From Ancylostoma caninum (lineage: Eukaryota > Nematoda > Chromadorea > Rhabditida > Ancylostomatidae), in the NCBI GenBank assembly GCA_037903475.1, contig JBAJFG010000611.1, positions 2,976,001 through 3,040,000 on the forward strand: 64,000 nt of DNA, read 5' to 3'. Below are positions 34,171 through 48,349 of this stretch, in pieces. A program made the translations under genes and the position numbers. Each line of letters begins with the position of its first letter. The first letter of the stretch is position 1. A model generated the notes under the pieces. The model searched no databases. It saw only the letters and a list, made by a program, of their open reading frames with translations, and was not told the origin of the DNA.

Positions 34171-37100
34171 TCATGTGGCTCCATTTTTCTTTTCCTTGCC
34201 ATTTGTCGGTTGTTTACCCGTTTTTTTCTTGTGACCCTTCTTTTTAGATGTGGGTGGTTCAGGAGGCAGATCATTTCGTGCTATATTCCATATGCGCACC
34301 GTCATATCTTCAGAGCAGCTCGCTAACAAGCTGAAAACCAAATCCAGTAGAAATGTGGAAACACTAATCCTGGAACATCCGATTTTTTCCCTCCTAGGAA
34401 ATGGTACAGGTTAGAGGTAACATCCTCACTTCCATTGTCAGATAATTGTCTTTTTTTTTTCTTTGAAGGAGCCGAACGAAGCAGCACAAAAAATATAAAG
34501 GATGAACAATACTTTGCCCATTCATAGGGCTAGTGGAGAAAGCAGGACAGAGAACAAATTCCAAGGACTGATTTCATTTTTTTTCAGAGAATTTCGAGGG
34601 CCTACATCTGAATAGGGAAAAAGAGATGTGAAGCGTACATATCAAGGTTTTTCCTCTCGTGGCCTGTTTCTCCACGGGAGACAGTTGCACAGATATCAGA
34701 GAAAGAGAGAAAGAGAAGATGTGTGGTATCTAAAGAGAAAGACAAAAAGTTAGACGATAGGGACAAATACTCAACTATCGTCACTGATGCTGTTGAAATA
34801 GACTATAGTCAACTTTGATATTTCTCAAGTGTCCCGCTCTGCAACTATCATAAAACGCAGCAAAAATTTTCTTTGGATGACCGTTAAATTGCTTAACATT
34901 TGCCTTCACAGAAAACATTTTTTCTTGCAGTTACTCAGAAATGACTGCGGTAAAGTGTTGGTGCACAAGCTTGCACTATGTACCCTAAACGGCATACGTA
35001 CGGGTAACGTCTTGCCGCCTCCTCACGTGTCGCAAGACTCCGCACATTATTCGTTCTCTGATTTCTCTTCAATGATCGTCCACGATGGAAAACTATAAAG
35101 TATTCCCGTTTCTATTACTGTACTTAGGAAGTAAAAAAGTCCCCAGTTAGATGAAATTGGATTTCAATGCATTTTCAGTCTAGCCAAGGGATAAGATATG
35201 AAACTGAAACGTGTCTCGTTGCGAACCACATAGCGAGAACCAGGCATAGCGTGTTCCATCTTCTTCAAGCCAGCAGAACGAGCAAACAAAAAAATCGTGA
35301 CAGTTTTCTTGGACCACGCACGAAGTACAGTGACCTCTCAGAAAAAGAAAACGAAGAAGAAAAGAAAGACCTTTTATAAGGCAATTTCGTTCCCAGCTAT
35401 TCTGAGAAAGTGATCAGTTTCAGCACTTAACTCCCCTCGCATTACTGAGTTGAGGCAAAAAAGCGGCAAAAAACTTTTTATTGATGTCATATTCGGACTA
35501 ATGAAGGCTTTTCTGAAACGGGCTGAGGCATCTGTACCGCTACTTTTATCTACTATCAAAACAGAAAAACCTTAATTGCTCTGCAAACTTAAAAAAGTCT
35601 TACGTAGGATATTTAGGATTCCAAGTAACTCCATTCACTACACGCTTGTGACCTCGTAACCTCATGGTGTGCTTGCTGTTTCCAATGCTCCAGATAACAA
35701 CTTTGTGGTCTGAAAAAAAGCTATGCCGCCCAGGAGCTACGACCAGAATTGCAAGAAGCTAACCTTCTGTTCCCGTCGCTAGATATCCATGATTAATTCC
35801 TCCAAATCCAGCATGAATTACAAGATTTCCCTGTTGAGCTCCATAGAAATTCCTAACTAAAGTCTTCGATTGTAAGTCCCACATCCGTAGATTTCGCTGC
35901 GTTGTGGTGAGGACGAACCTAAGAGAACGACCTTGATCGTTCCATATCGTAGTAAGTGCCACATAGCCGAAATATGTAGTTATTCAGGGAACACAAACCT
36001 TTCGTTAGGATGTACTCGGAAGGAAATAATTGGCACCTCTTCTGTAAATACAGTTTCATCGACACGGTTGTCAAAGCGGTAACGCCGAAGCCTGCAAGAA
36101 GCACGATACAAGATCTCAGATCCAGAAGGTCCTACTTGTAAGCACAGTGCTTCTACCTATGATGGGTATCGGAGGCAAGAACTGTGACACAATCGCTCAT
36201 GCCGTAGACACCGCGGATGCGGTAACCTTCCCACAGACCAAGGACATGACCTTCCGACGGTTGTTTGATGTCCTGCAACGAACTTGTTGAATCACTAAGG
36301 CATTGTCCAGCTGAATGGGAAAAAAAATTGAGGGACGCGCCCGCACATATGTCCATTCATAAGGAAAAAAAAACATTGCTTGAGAGTATGGATCCAATTT
36401 CGCAATGGTCAAGCCCCATTGTCTTGATTTATGGTAGTCATTGGGTGAATTATTTATGGGATGCAGTCGTTTTCAATCGATATCAAACATAATTGATGGA
36501 GCAGTCTGCAGGACACTATCGCCTCAATCAATAGGAAGCGGACTTGGTGTGAAATATGCAACCGCATCGCAAGTCCAAAGTCTGCGAATGCACCAGAAGC
36601 CATGATTTCGGAACTTGAGGATGAAGTGAAGCCAAAGAGATGGAATTGTGTAGTCGACGCAATGTTCAAAAGCTTCGCTAACAAGCATTGCAAGGTGTGT
36701 AACATGCCTCCAAGTCTGTAATGAAAACTATACAGAAAATTCTCGGTCAACTCAAGTGCTTGGCGTTAGGTCCCTTCTTCTGGCTATTTGGGGAAAAGGG
36801 AGTTGGGGGGGGGGGGGACTTCAGAAAACTGGTCATAGTGGCTTCTAAGGCAAATTTCTTGATGTCTAAGCTATTTAAAGGGTTAGAAGATCTAATGGTA
36901 ACTGAAGTTAGCATAGATTCCAGAGTTGATAGCAAAAAAAAATCAGCAAATTGACAACAGCCTTTATTGCGTTGCTTTCGCTATTACTAGCGAAGAATAA
37001 ATGCCATTAACAAGTTAAAACGCGACAACAAGTTGAAACGCGTTCGACTTGTAAAAAGCACCCTGTGCTTCCTGCATAGGGCTACAGCATCATAAGTCCA

Positions 37101-40100
37101 TCCGCTTAACAAGTTAGAACGTATGCGACCTGTCAAAAGCAGTTCTGCTATTTCCAGCAAGTCCACATAACCGAAGCGGGGTTCCTTCTACATGAATATG
37201 CTACTGCTAGTTTTTCTGATACGGTAAGAACAGATAGTAAGAACATGTAGGGTAAACCTCTCTCTTCTATCTACATCGGCATTGGGCGGGACCGGCGCAG
37301 TATAAAAGCCGCTGCCCACCCTTCAAAATCATTGATCATATCTTTTCTGCTAGGCTGTGGTTGCAATCTTTTATTGTTATTCTCCTAATAATTTCTGATT
37401 TCTAACCCTGGCTATTTGTTCACTTGAGTAGCTCATTGAGCCCACGACATTACTAAGGCGTCATACGTCACATACAGAGGGCGTTGATGGGAGTGCGTTT
37501 TCTGCGGATTTGTGATGCACGAAGCGCGGCCGCCCCGCTGGCGCTGAAATCGGTGGCTTAATAACAAATTAGGGTTTTCTTGATAGTTTTTCATCCTATT
37601 TAATGTATTTACCAAGAGAACTGAACAACAATCAAGAAAACCCGATCGACTGCTATCAAAGCAACGACTCCTGCGTGAGTGGTGCGGCCGCGCGGCACGC
37701 TTCCCGAGCACGTGGAAAATGCACTTTCATCGACGCTCCTACATTCAAATTCATAGTAATCAGATACTCACACATATTTGTAAATGTCCTCGCTCGTCTC
37801 CGGCAATAAGGAAATAGTTGGGAGCATTGAAAAAGGCACACGTAGTGAAAAGGGAATTTGGCAAGTTGTCAATGGTCCGTAACATTCGACCTTCTTTAGC
37901 AGCAAATACCATAATCTAAAAAGTGAATAAGTGATCGTTTGTAGTAAAACAGAATACCAATTTCTTTACAGAATTTAGACACATGCAAAACGTCGACTTT
38001 CGGACGTAACTCACACTAACAACTCACATCAAATGGAGCCTGCTCCGTACAAGCGACTGCAAGCAATTTACTGTCACCGCTCCAACTCATACATGACACA
38101 ACATCGGCATTATCGTACCCAGCGAGAAGATGTAACAACTCCACCTTTTCGCCTCCAGACGATACCTGAATGTACGATGGATCACAGTGCACTCATATGT
38201 CATCCAAGAAAATAAATGTATAGTCAGCTGGGAAAAGCTATTCGTTAAATGGCTCTGTTTCTGAAACACGCACAGCTACGTCGCACAATACAGTAGGTCT
38301 CGAAAGCAAAAGAACCGTTCCGCTGTACAAAATTTGCAGTTCTACCACAGAAATAATATTCGCTCTGATAGAATATGAGAATGTATTGAATTTTTCAAGC
38401 GACTGAACCGTTGTCCCCAGAAATGGTAGCAAATAATTGAAGCTCTAGCTATTTTCTGTTTATGTCCTGAAAACTTAAGTCTCTTCAAGTTGTTTTCACA
38501 CTCGGTGCTTGCAATGAATTAAAATTCGATATTCAACCAGGGATTATTCGTTTGAGGACATCTAATCCTCAGTCGCATTCCTGACGAATCGCGGCAGGCT
38601 AGTAGATTGGTCCTTCCCAGCATAATCTATACGCAGTAACTTTTAGTAACGTAACTTTCAGTAACGTATGCCCTGATGTGAAAGACTTTTTCTGACCCAT
38701 TTGTTGAGAGACTACCAGACCTAATCGATACAGAAGGACCGCAGCAGAAGATGTGCAGATCGCTTTAACCAGAATTCCTCCTGATGCAGTCCTTATGGGT
38801 ACTTTGACACAGATGATACCTTTGGAAGATTTTCTGAATAGAGCTCCGGGATCGAATGTATTTATCTTTTAGTCATAGCATTGTCTGCTACTTGCATTTA
38901 TCGGCCACGCCCCCGAGCAGGTCGGGTATTAGATGTCCCGCAACCGTGATTATTCTACCTATTATGAACTAATCTGCAACGCTGCTGAAACAATATAAAA
39001 CAACAGCTGGAAATGGAAACAATGAATCGGGAACTGAAAGTGCGAAGAACTTGTTATTGCAATGAAAGCCCCCTAGGTCCTACCAACTCCATGAAATGAA
39101 CAGGCATACTGGCCATACCGGTCTTCTCTTAGATTCCAAAGCCGGTTAACTTATCCTAAGCCAATCGCAAGAACTCTTAGAAAACATAGGTGCACAAAAT
39201 CAGCACTCAATATTCTAAAATCTTACTAAAATTTACCGCGAATTTTTTAAACCTAATGAAATTTTGCTCGGCTCTGTAATCGTGTCACTGTAACGATAAA
39301 AAAGGCAGCTTTCAGTGCTCTGCTCTTTCTAAAAGAATTATCGAAGAAAATAGCATGCTTTCAGCACATCCCGAATAGTCTTGTCAAAGTTAACTTTATT
39401 CAAAGGTCGAATTTAAATCGTTAAATTCTTTAAATCCTAATGGAAAGACTGCCTAGTCGCCATGTAGTTATGAACCACGTTTTCCATGTAATAGCTTCAT
39501 AAAACATGCGGAAGCTCTGCAGTCAGCTTAAAACTCGACTATAGTTTTTGAAAGGCACGTTATTTTTTCGAATCTTCCTAAGTTTTTCAAAAAGATACCT
39601 AATTTTCTCGTTCCGCTACTGTGCGGTAGAATTAACAAAGAGACTCGACAAAGTTCGCAGTAGGTTCACATTTCACTCTGAGCATGATCCAAAGAATGAG
39701 AATGATCCAGATTTACAGGGCAGATATCATCAATCCAAAAATAACAAAATGGTATTAAATGATGAAAACGAAACGTACCGTATGTATAAATATCCGACTT
39801 GATTTGGAACAGCTAGCAAGAAGCTTGCCATCGGGTGAGAACTCAACACACCATACCTCACACTTGTGGTCACCGATAGTCTGCAATTAAAAGAACGTAA
39901 AATAAAAAGGAATGCATGAGCTATACCGACTTTATGACGAGATATTCAAGATGTTCAGAAAATTAAACAGGTCCTATTGAACGAAGGCAGATAAACGGAA
40001 CAAGCGGACAGAATATTAACAAAAATCAACACGCCCTTGCTAGTCTTATCATCCTGGAAGATAGAAGGAAGGAATTAACCACCAACCTGCAATCACACAC

Positions 40101-43100
40101 CCCCTAACGAATGAATTCGATTTTCCAGACAACCAGATTTGAAGGGAACAACCATGCTAACGTAAATTCCATCCCACAAAAAAGTGGCTACAACCACCTA
40201 CCTGGGTGTTCACGTAGCCTCGAGAAGAGCGCTTCTGACAGCTGTGATCGACGAAGATGTCGGCGGCTTCTAAACCTTCAGTTGTTTCCTTTTTCAGGTG
40301 TACGCGACATTTCGAGACTTGCGTAGCGTGTGCTGCAATTTAAGAGAATAAAAGGTGCCACGAATGGATGGAAATCTCCCAAACCTTGGTCAAGAAGTTG
40401 TTCGAGCCTTGCTGGTGGAAGTATGAACGTAGCAGGTAGCACTCGTTGCACCTTGACCACAAGTTTACGCCGATCCTTCTTTGTTCTGCAATAAAGTGTT
40501 CACATAAGATAGTAGAAGTTTAAGGTGCTAAGTGGTTTGTCAACGTATTGTACAGGAAATCAAAATGCGTCACCAATGATTGGCAGCCGTCCTATAGGTT
40601 ATCTTACGATTCACATTAATGGGTCAGTCCAAGCAGGGCGTGTTTCAACAGAGAAGATAGCTGGAGAGCCATTAGAGGAGGAAAGACCGCGGTAAACTGT
40701 GCGATATTTCGAGAGGCTGGAGAGAAAAGCAGACAGACGACATAAATGCTCGACTATCGCCTTTTCAAAGCGAACTGAACCAACGTTTGCCGTTTATAGG
40801 AAGAATGTAGTATATATAGTTTAGCGCAGGAATAGAAGGCATGTGAGCAGGCAACAACAGCGAAACATGTGTTCATCCGTACCGGAAGTTTTTTTTTTCG
40901 CGAGTTCTGTTTTTTTTTTCTCTGTGAGGAAAGTTTCCTAGTTAGGAACGAATAGCAGTTTGATAGTGGTAAGTCTGGTCAACGTGGCTCATGATACAAA
41001 GCTGCCTATCTACTTCCTCAACTTTCTTGTTGGGTCCTTTTCCGCACATGCGGTTGGGCCTTATCGTGAAGGTTTCTTCTCTTGGTTGTTCTGGCACGAC
41101 AGGGGGCAAGTGTCTGGTTTAGTTAGCCTAAATTTTATGGAAACAGATTTGCCGTTCTCGCCTGTCAAGGATCCAGCACCTCAAATCAGACCGTTGTGCG
41201 TGGGTAACGGATTCCGAGCCGAATTATGTGGTTCTCTTTTGCTGAGCTGCAGCGAGTTTTTGCAAGTGCTTACCGCCACTCTCTCTTTCGTTATTAGGCT
41301 GGTGCCAAGAAATTTGCTATTTCTGGCATTACATAGAAAAATGTGCTTGCTGGCCGCCGTTTCCACAATTCCATGACTTCAGTCAGCAGTATCCCAATTT
41401 TGTTTTGCAAAAAAAAAATTAAGGTTGGCGAACAATTCGTGAGCGTACAAATGCGCTGTGGACTTCTCTTTGGTGTACTCTAGACAGAAGAGCACAGGTT
41501 TTCAATAATACGCAGATGGAAATAAAAAAGGCAGCACGCATTCATAGCTCTACATTCTAATGCTTCAAATCAATACTAGTATCCTTTATGAATCGGTTCT
41601 AAATACAAATGACGGGTGTGCGCTCCATTTCAAATGAAAAGCAAACATATCTGGGTGCTAAGACGCTCTATGTAGACCTTCTTCCATGTTAAAAACTTAG
41701 CTGCAAACTGAATTATGAAGGAGGATTTGCAAACACAAGAGCTTCTTCAACAGCAAGCTTCGGTGCTCGAACAAGGGAGGTAGTGATCTCGGTTCAGTTC
41801 GCTTGGATCCGAAGCATATCCATGCTTGAGGAATTGACAGCATTGTTACTTGCATTAGCTACTAACGCTGCAGGTATTCGTTCGGAAAAACCTCAAGATT
41901 TTTAAGGCAAGACTGGATAAAGATATTTACAAGACAAAGAGACACTACCAACATAATTCAAAATTGAAAAAATAGCCAAAGATAGTGGTATGAGAATCAC
42001 TTGGGTGGTAAACTAGGTTGTTTTAAACCCTGAATTTGATTTGAAACGCACCAATATCTGCGATGAAGCAGCAAAAATGCATTCTCAGAAGGAAACAAGC
42101 GATTCGGACATGGAATTTGAGTAATTCAATTTCGTTTCCAAGCGTCGCCGCTTCAGGGAAAAAAGAATGCAGAATTTCTGCATGCTATTTGCTGACAAAT
42201 TTTAATGTCGTCCAATATTTCATGAAATACAATCTTGGAGACTAGGTTTCATTCAAAATTTCTCTATTGAAAAATTGCGCAGCATTGAAGGTAGCGGATA
42301 AATCTGTACGTGTCTCTTTGGTTAGTTCCTATCCAAATCATTTTTTAATTCCCTTGGGTTTTGTTCTATTTATTCAGAATCAGCAAAAAAAAAGAAGATA
42401 AGCCAAGGCTGACTGCATAATACGATGGTATAGAAAAAAGAGAATCGGTTACTTTCAGCTGAACGATAAAGTTCTACCGATTATGAAAACAATTTTCAGT
42501 TCCAGGCATTAATGTGAAAATCTTGCTCGGCCAAAAGAGAAATTTCTCACAGGCGGAAAAAGCCAACTCAAATATCCTAGCCAGTGAGGAAAAACGTATA
42601 GGATTTTCAGACGCATAACAGAACCCGGACTCTAGTTCGTTAATCCCATCTTTTCGTTCCCTGCATTAAAAAAGTCAAAGAATTGGCGGGTTATTTGAAG
42701 TTGATTTACATCATGAGGATGCATCGGCTAGAATTGATTCCATAAAAACAAAACAACTTAAGTAGAATCCTCCGTCAGGACTGAGTTCCCGCAGACGGAG
42801 CAAAATTGACATTAACTTCCCCCGACGCCCATTCCCTGGATTTTTCGTTAACAAAGAATTAATAGCTTAGGTCAGAACAGTCTGAATCGTGACTCACTTA
42901 ACTTCACTGCTTATGGCTAGTTTGAAAATAAATAACGAGTGAGACATCCTCGATTTCAGTTTGTTTGAACCTACGTTGGTAGGAACGAATTAGATCAGAG
43001 CTACCTGCAGCGCACTGTCATTTCTGCGATCGTTTGTTTCGAGCTCCTATGAAAGTAAGGTGTGGATATTTCGAAAAATGCAAGTTTATGGTGTTGTCAG

Positions 43101-46100
43101 AAACATTTCTGTTTTAGAGGAATGAAAAATGTCATGCAGTAGCGTATATTATTGAGAACACACGATTTCTGCATGTGTCAATACTTTTCAGACACCCTGC
43201 AGACATTACAGTTGGGAAATTATGTTAAAGTAGGACCATTCATGGAATCCTACAACAGCTAAAGAATAATTTCAAATTATTTATTTATTCATTTAATTAT
43301 CTACAAGATACAGACGTCCCATAACGCAAAAAGGACCGAACCATGAAGATAGTGGCATTTTTGTTAAGAATTTAAAACTGTGGCGCTAGAGCTTAGCAGC
43401 GACATATACTTCGAACATAAGTTAGAAAATCCTAATCTTGGCATATTTAGCTGAATCCTAATTATATCAAGGCAGTCATAAAAGTGTACTACCGATGCCC
43501 ACTCGGATATCTGAATTTTGAATTCCTGGATAATAACAATGATATTTGGCTCCGGCAAAATCTAAATTCTCACTAGTGCCTCCCGTAAAGAAAATTCACA
43601 AGATCGATCCGAAAAAGTTGCGGACTCCTGGAATGCAACTGTCACAGCATTCTAGGGGTGACGTCAACTAGCACTTGAGTAGAACTTAATAAGCGCTTGT
43701 GGTTAGAATATTGAACGACAGTTTCCTAGCTAACGTTTAAAAACACTGCCGAGTCCAGTAGGCAGCTGCCCTGTAACACTTGACCTTTTTACTATCATAA
43801 GCTAAGATCTGCGACTTTCCTACAGCTAAAAGTTATGTTTTCAAGTTGAGCGAGCACTCGAAAACAAGATTTTTGTGGATGGCGCAGCGCGCTAGAAGCG
43901 ATCATTTCCAGCGGAACATAAAAAACAAGCAACAACAAGTAAATGGCGTGTCGTTCAAAACAGTAGATTCGTGTATAAGAACCTTCTTAAAAATTATCTG
44001 AAAAATCAGGTAGACTGTGAGCCGGGACCCGTAAAGAGCTCATTTACAGGAATCTTCGTTTTCTCGGAAAATTTGGATCTAACATGCTTTAGAATTTCAA
44101 TGACAAAAATGATAAAATAGAACGGAAAAAACATGCGTAGCGTTTCACTAAATGTGTTTGTTGCTCTTGAGTGACAGGAACACATCATTAAATTTGAGAT
44201 GACTTTCCTAAAATAGAATAGAGAAAGAGAGTTAAAAGGTATCTGTGGAAAGGAATTCAAGAATGTGGCTTCTCTACATGAGTGGCGAAGGAATAGAAGG
44301 AGAAGGGAGGGAGTGGTAGCATTTCTTACTTGGGAATAGAGTGGTTAATCAGAATCCTAGCTATGTATTGGAAAGGTGCAAGAATAGAGTGGATAAGTGT
44401 TACTACTTGGAAATAAAGTAGTCAACTCAACTAAACTTCTAGATTTAGAGTAGAAAGTATTTATATTTCACTTGCATTCATTATCCATAGCACTATTGAT
44501 TATACAAACTTAACTATTTGTACTTATTTGCAACTATTCTTTGTACTACCAACATATAATTCAATTTAACACTGAATTTGAACCTATAATCAGAGAATTA
44601 TTGCTAAATCATTAATTAGATAATTATTGATAAATTATTAGGAAAATCCGACTCTTTGACACTTTATCACAAGAAGAAAATTCGACCTTAGCAGCGAATC
44701 GAACACTCAGAGCGAGTGGCACAATTCCAGAAACAAAGTCATCTACCAAAAATTATTTGTAACTTCGGACAACTAAAAATTTTGTGAAAAAAAATGAGAA
44801 AGGAATAAGGAATTAGGAACAGACTAATTCGAAATTTTCACCTATTCCATAAAATACTATTGATCCGCTTAGCCCACCCTGTGGCCACATGTCCTGACAG
44901 CTGTGTATTCCATGCAAGGTTGAGTATATACTAGATCCAAGCCCGGATTTATTTTGCCGAAAAAAATCTCGTGTAACCACTGTTCCAATCTATCAATACC
45001 TATCCAAATTAAAAAATTGTCATTTCAAATGTTGAGCTTATTTTGTTGATTGAAGTTAATTTGATCAAACGATTAGCTCCTGCAAATATTTTTGAAGAAT
45101 AAATTAAAATTTGGAGATATGAATATCCAAGAATCAAGTCTCACATGAAGCATGACCATCGATTTCCGTTAATGACAATCACCTCTCACCAATAGATATT
45201 AAGATATCTACTTTTTAGATCCCCAAAAAGAAAAACGCATATCATCTCCACCGCTTCGGACAAACTCAGCTCATTCAGAAAACAGTGGGATCCAGAAGGG
45301 CTACAGTATTTATCTTTGGTGATTATCTGTCTTGCAGAAGTGCAGAAGCGCTTAGTAATGTCTCACAGCCATTTGCACTATGCACAGCTGCGAATCGCAG
45401 AGCTCAAACATCAAGGAAACGGTAAGGTTCCCCTAGAATCCCCATTCCCAAAAGATGTCCGTGAAATACTCACTAGGAAATGCACTTTGCAACCCTGTCA
45501 ACGCAGTAATAGCTCCCAGGACGGAAACCAGGGTAACGCAAACAACATGTGTTGAATCGTGAGCGTTCACCGCTGTGTTTTTCCTCCTTGAAGCAATCGC
45601 ACCCGCAGAGTGCTAACCGGAATCGATAACTCCGGCTAAAAACAGCAAAATAACAGCCGACACTGAGGGATTTTAGGCGAAGAAATAACGAAAGAATAGA
45701 GATATAGAGATGGAGAACACAGAGGCCCGTCAAAACATGTAAATGTACTCATAGGATAATGGTAAATATCGGAACGTCTATTAACTGCGTCAAATTGCTT
45801 CCTATTACGTCTCAGAGCGATACTGCGCCAAAACACGATATCCTCAACAGAACAACAAACGAGCGAAGTTTTGGGAGAGGTTACCTCATAAACGAACCTG
45901 AAACGCATCGCTTCCGGAACTTCGGCTAGTTGTTGTTTGTCCATGAACAGCATCCGAATCATGCTGGAACGCTTCTCCCGCACGACTGGAGTATTAGGGA
46001 ACTCTTCGCGAAGTAATCGCAGTGCCATCGGTGTCTTTAAATGGGCATCCATGAAAATTCATGAGAACATGTATCCTGAACCTGACAACCGGATAATATG

Positions 46101-48323
46101 CAGGGAAACAATACGGCGTTTAGCTGCGTTTATCGCGAGCACAAATGAGCTCCAACTAAAAATAGCATTGCGAACATTTGGCCATTCAGCTATCCAGCGC
46201 TGTCTAAGCGCTTCGAAAGCACTACGGAGAGAAAACACAAAGAGGGTGAAAACAGCCAAAAACTGCTCAGAGCAAATGAGCAGCAAAACAAATGAAATTC
46301 AGGAGATGAGAAGACTAAGAAGGAGTACAAGGATGAGTTATTCTTGAACTGAAGCTCTCACTTATGAATAATACCAATCAAACACATCACTATCCTTAGA
46401 ACCAAATGAGAACCAAATAAAAACCGGATAACTCAAATAATCAATAATCTAGGAACCCGTCGAAAAAGATCGAGCATTCCAAAACGAGAAAGCATTACAG
46501 CCATCTTTATCTTTCCTTCAAAACCGGTTTCTTCTTCAAACAAACGGATTTTCGACTTGCTCGAAACCGAATATTCCAACTCGAATAAATTTTGTAGACT
46601 ATTTAATTTTAATTCTAAGCATCGCTACTTTACGAATTGCACTTTTCAAACGATAAAATATTAAGAAAGGCGAAAATTTCTCAAAAACTTACATTGTCAG
46701 CGTGTAGTAGATCGTAGAACTTCTCCTCCAGTATTATTAACTTGGCCGTCTCAAGTTGATGTGGCTTGAGATTCGCATAGCACTTTTCCAAAACAGCGAT
46801 TGCGTCATCCCATTTTGCTGGAGGAAAAATTTCAACGAAATATCTACGAAGGACCAAGTAAAATCTTTATGTGAGGCTTATAAAGGGTAACATGGATTCA
46901 TATTATGAGGGGAAATGTTAGAAAAAAGTTGGCCGTTCAGCTGAGCAATTCGGATGGTATGCCTTAACCCAAATTCGAAGTAATGACTCCCGTTTTTAAA
47001 ACGACTTGTAACATGGAGATGATGAAGTTTAACAAAAGAAAAAAAAGAAACGAATCTACTTATACCAATCTATTCTAGGCAAAAAGAATTATTTTGCCCT
47101 ACCTCACTGCCCAACCTCAGAAGAACCTCACGTATGAATTCTGCACTGCCCTTTTTTCTAATCGGATTAGGCGTGTTAATTTGATGACAAATAATTGTAT
47201 TCTCCGGAATGAAAGCGAACATCTCAGAATAAGTCGTGACCCAAATTCCTATGAATAACAGGCTGTCTACCCGTCTTAAGCAAGCCAAGATTCATTTATG
47301 AAAGGAGACCCATTCGGTATCAAAGGATGGTAATGAATACATGCTTTAAATATACTAAGTAACAAGGGCTACCAACACATTACTAAGTTTTGTTACTTAC
47401 CTTTATAGATGGCTTCTCTCAATTTTCGAGCATTTGCATTTTCAACTTTGCACCCACTTTCTTCCGTGAGGGCGTCTAGGGATTCTCTGAAATGCGATAG
47501 ATTTTTCCCGCTTTTACTGCTCAGAGAAAATCACTGAACTCACTTCAATCCTAGATCTCGGAGGTACTGGGCAATTATCCGGACGGTGTTGTGTTGTTTT
47601 GGAGTGAGCTTCGGTGATGGTTTGCATCCAGGTAAGCTAGGCGTTTTGAATGCAACATTACCATTCGATGTCGTACTATTGAGATCCTGGAATGAAACGG
47701 TGCGAGAATGAGAAGGGTATTGAATAGGATTGAAAGAGCCGCGTAGAATGCATCGCAAATGCTGCGACGGTGCAATTTCCGGCCATCGACCAATGGTAGA
47801 TCAACGATGTGGGTGGTCGATGATGACCGACCAATAATAGGTGGTCACTCCAGGGTGATCTACATACAGTGATCATCACGAATTAAAATTAAAGGATATG
47901 CGACGAGAAAGAGGTATGGTCTTTTAGCTCAGAGGGCCGTGAAGCAACTATGTCTGCAATTACGACCGCACTGGTTCCATTTACGGGAGGACGCCGCAGG
48001 ATGCGTCTGGAATGGGATTTCACTAAATGGCAACAGTGGAACATCAAAATGGAAAGAATCGCACAACATACATATCAAAAAGTGTAAAAATTAGATCAGA
48101 TGGCTGAGCCCGTGATGAGGTCGTAATTGCAGACAAAGTCTTCCCACCCCCCCCCCCCCTCTGAGCTAATAGATAAGGAAAGCGTAAAACTAACCAAAAC
48201 AAGAAACTAGAAAAATGGTATAAACTGAACAAAAAAGAACTGATATACCTTCAACGAACACTGCTTTAACCGCTGAGCAACTGACCGACTTCCCGAATAA
48301 TGAACATTATAGTCAACATTCAT
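34171..48323 (-). CDS. WDR26: WDR26/GID7-type WD40 protein
   Basis: Exons from the start: 48323-48249, 47686-47544, 47486-47401, 46817-46693, 46034-45898, 40485-40385, 40269-40202, 39880-39779, 38165-38028, 37915-37772, 36272-36157, 36091-35999, 35918-35764, 35709-35604, 34330-34171. All phases agree and give 582 residues. Residues ~53-100 match the LisH motif (RIIAQYLRDLGLK, LTEESGCKVE), ~100-190 the CTLH region (KWDDAIAVLEKC), ~200-225 the LPATFILPPARLEQLL linker. WD40 repeats follow (EVWCVEFSPDGKLLAS, TVLASDTHHR, LTTTQRNLRMWDL, DHKVVIWSIGN, LLASCSEDMTVRIW). The end is a Lys-rich tail (SKKKGHKKKTGKQ). The family scaffolds the GID/CTLH E3 ubiquitin ligase. The weakest junctions are exon 5's acceptor (46035) and its GTTCGT donor; phase supports both. 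Confidence 0.93.
36795..37150. repeat. sequence related to the 21618-21837 MITE
   Basis: GGGAGTT plus 13 G (36805-36817) mirrors the GGAGTTGGGG end of the MITE. Words AACAAGTTRRAACG and CGACYTGTMAAAAG recur three times between 37010 and 37135. The relation is tentative. It lies in the WDR26 intron at 36273-37771. Confidence 0.35.
37460..37740. repeat. foldback repeat in a WDR26 intron
   Basis: Inner arms AGGGTTTTCTTGAT (37571-37584) and ATCAAGAAAACCC (37631-37643) are inverted, and the outer arms share GCGCGGCCGC around 37527 and 37683 in inverted, looser form. The GC-rich ends contrast with the AT-rich intron. Confidence 0.55.
38166..39778 (-). other. WDR26 intron (1.6 kb)
   Basis: Between the exons encoding IFIHT and VSSGGEKVELL. 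No conserved frame and no repeat recognised. Confidence 0.6.
40486..45897 (-). other. WDR26 intron 5 (5.4 kb)
   Basis: The largest intron of the gene, with phase-2 boundaries. AT-rich; a long T/A run at 40890-40920 and ATTT-rich microsatellite-like sequence at 43276-43300. A plus-strand frame at 45316-45555 has no recognisable domain. No transposon was recognised. Confidence 0.6.
47920..48180. repeat. palindromic element with tRNA A-box words, WDR26 intron 1
   Basis: TTAGCTCAGAGG at 47928-47939 and TGTCTGCAATTACGACC at 47950-47966 reappear inverted at 48158-48169 and 48117-48138. TAGCTCAGAGG fits the tRNA A box. A run of 13 C (48147-48159) sits in the right arm. The right half is shared with 29405-29500. 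Confidence 0.6.
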
Positions 48324-48346
48324 CCTGAAAGAAAGGAAAAACTCAG
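48324..48346 (-). promoter_or_regulatory. likely spliced-leader acceptor before the WDR26 start
   Basis: The minus strand reads TTTTTCCTTTCTTTCAG immediately followed by G and the start ATG, leaving a one-base leader. A strong acceptor one base from the start with no recognised upstream exon is typical of nematode trans-splicing. An untranslated upstream exon is the alternative. Confidence 0.6.
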
Positions 48347-48349
48347 CCT

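Noticed and set aside
45316..45555. 79-codon plus-strand frame in WDR26 intron 5
   Set aside because: No motif, no splice support, lies wholly in an intron of the opposite strand.
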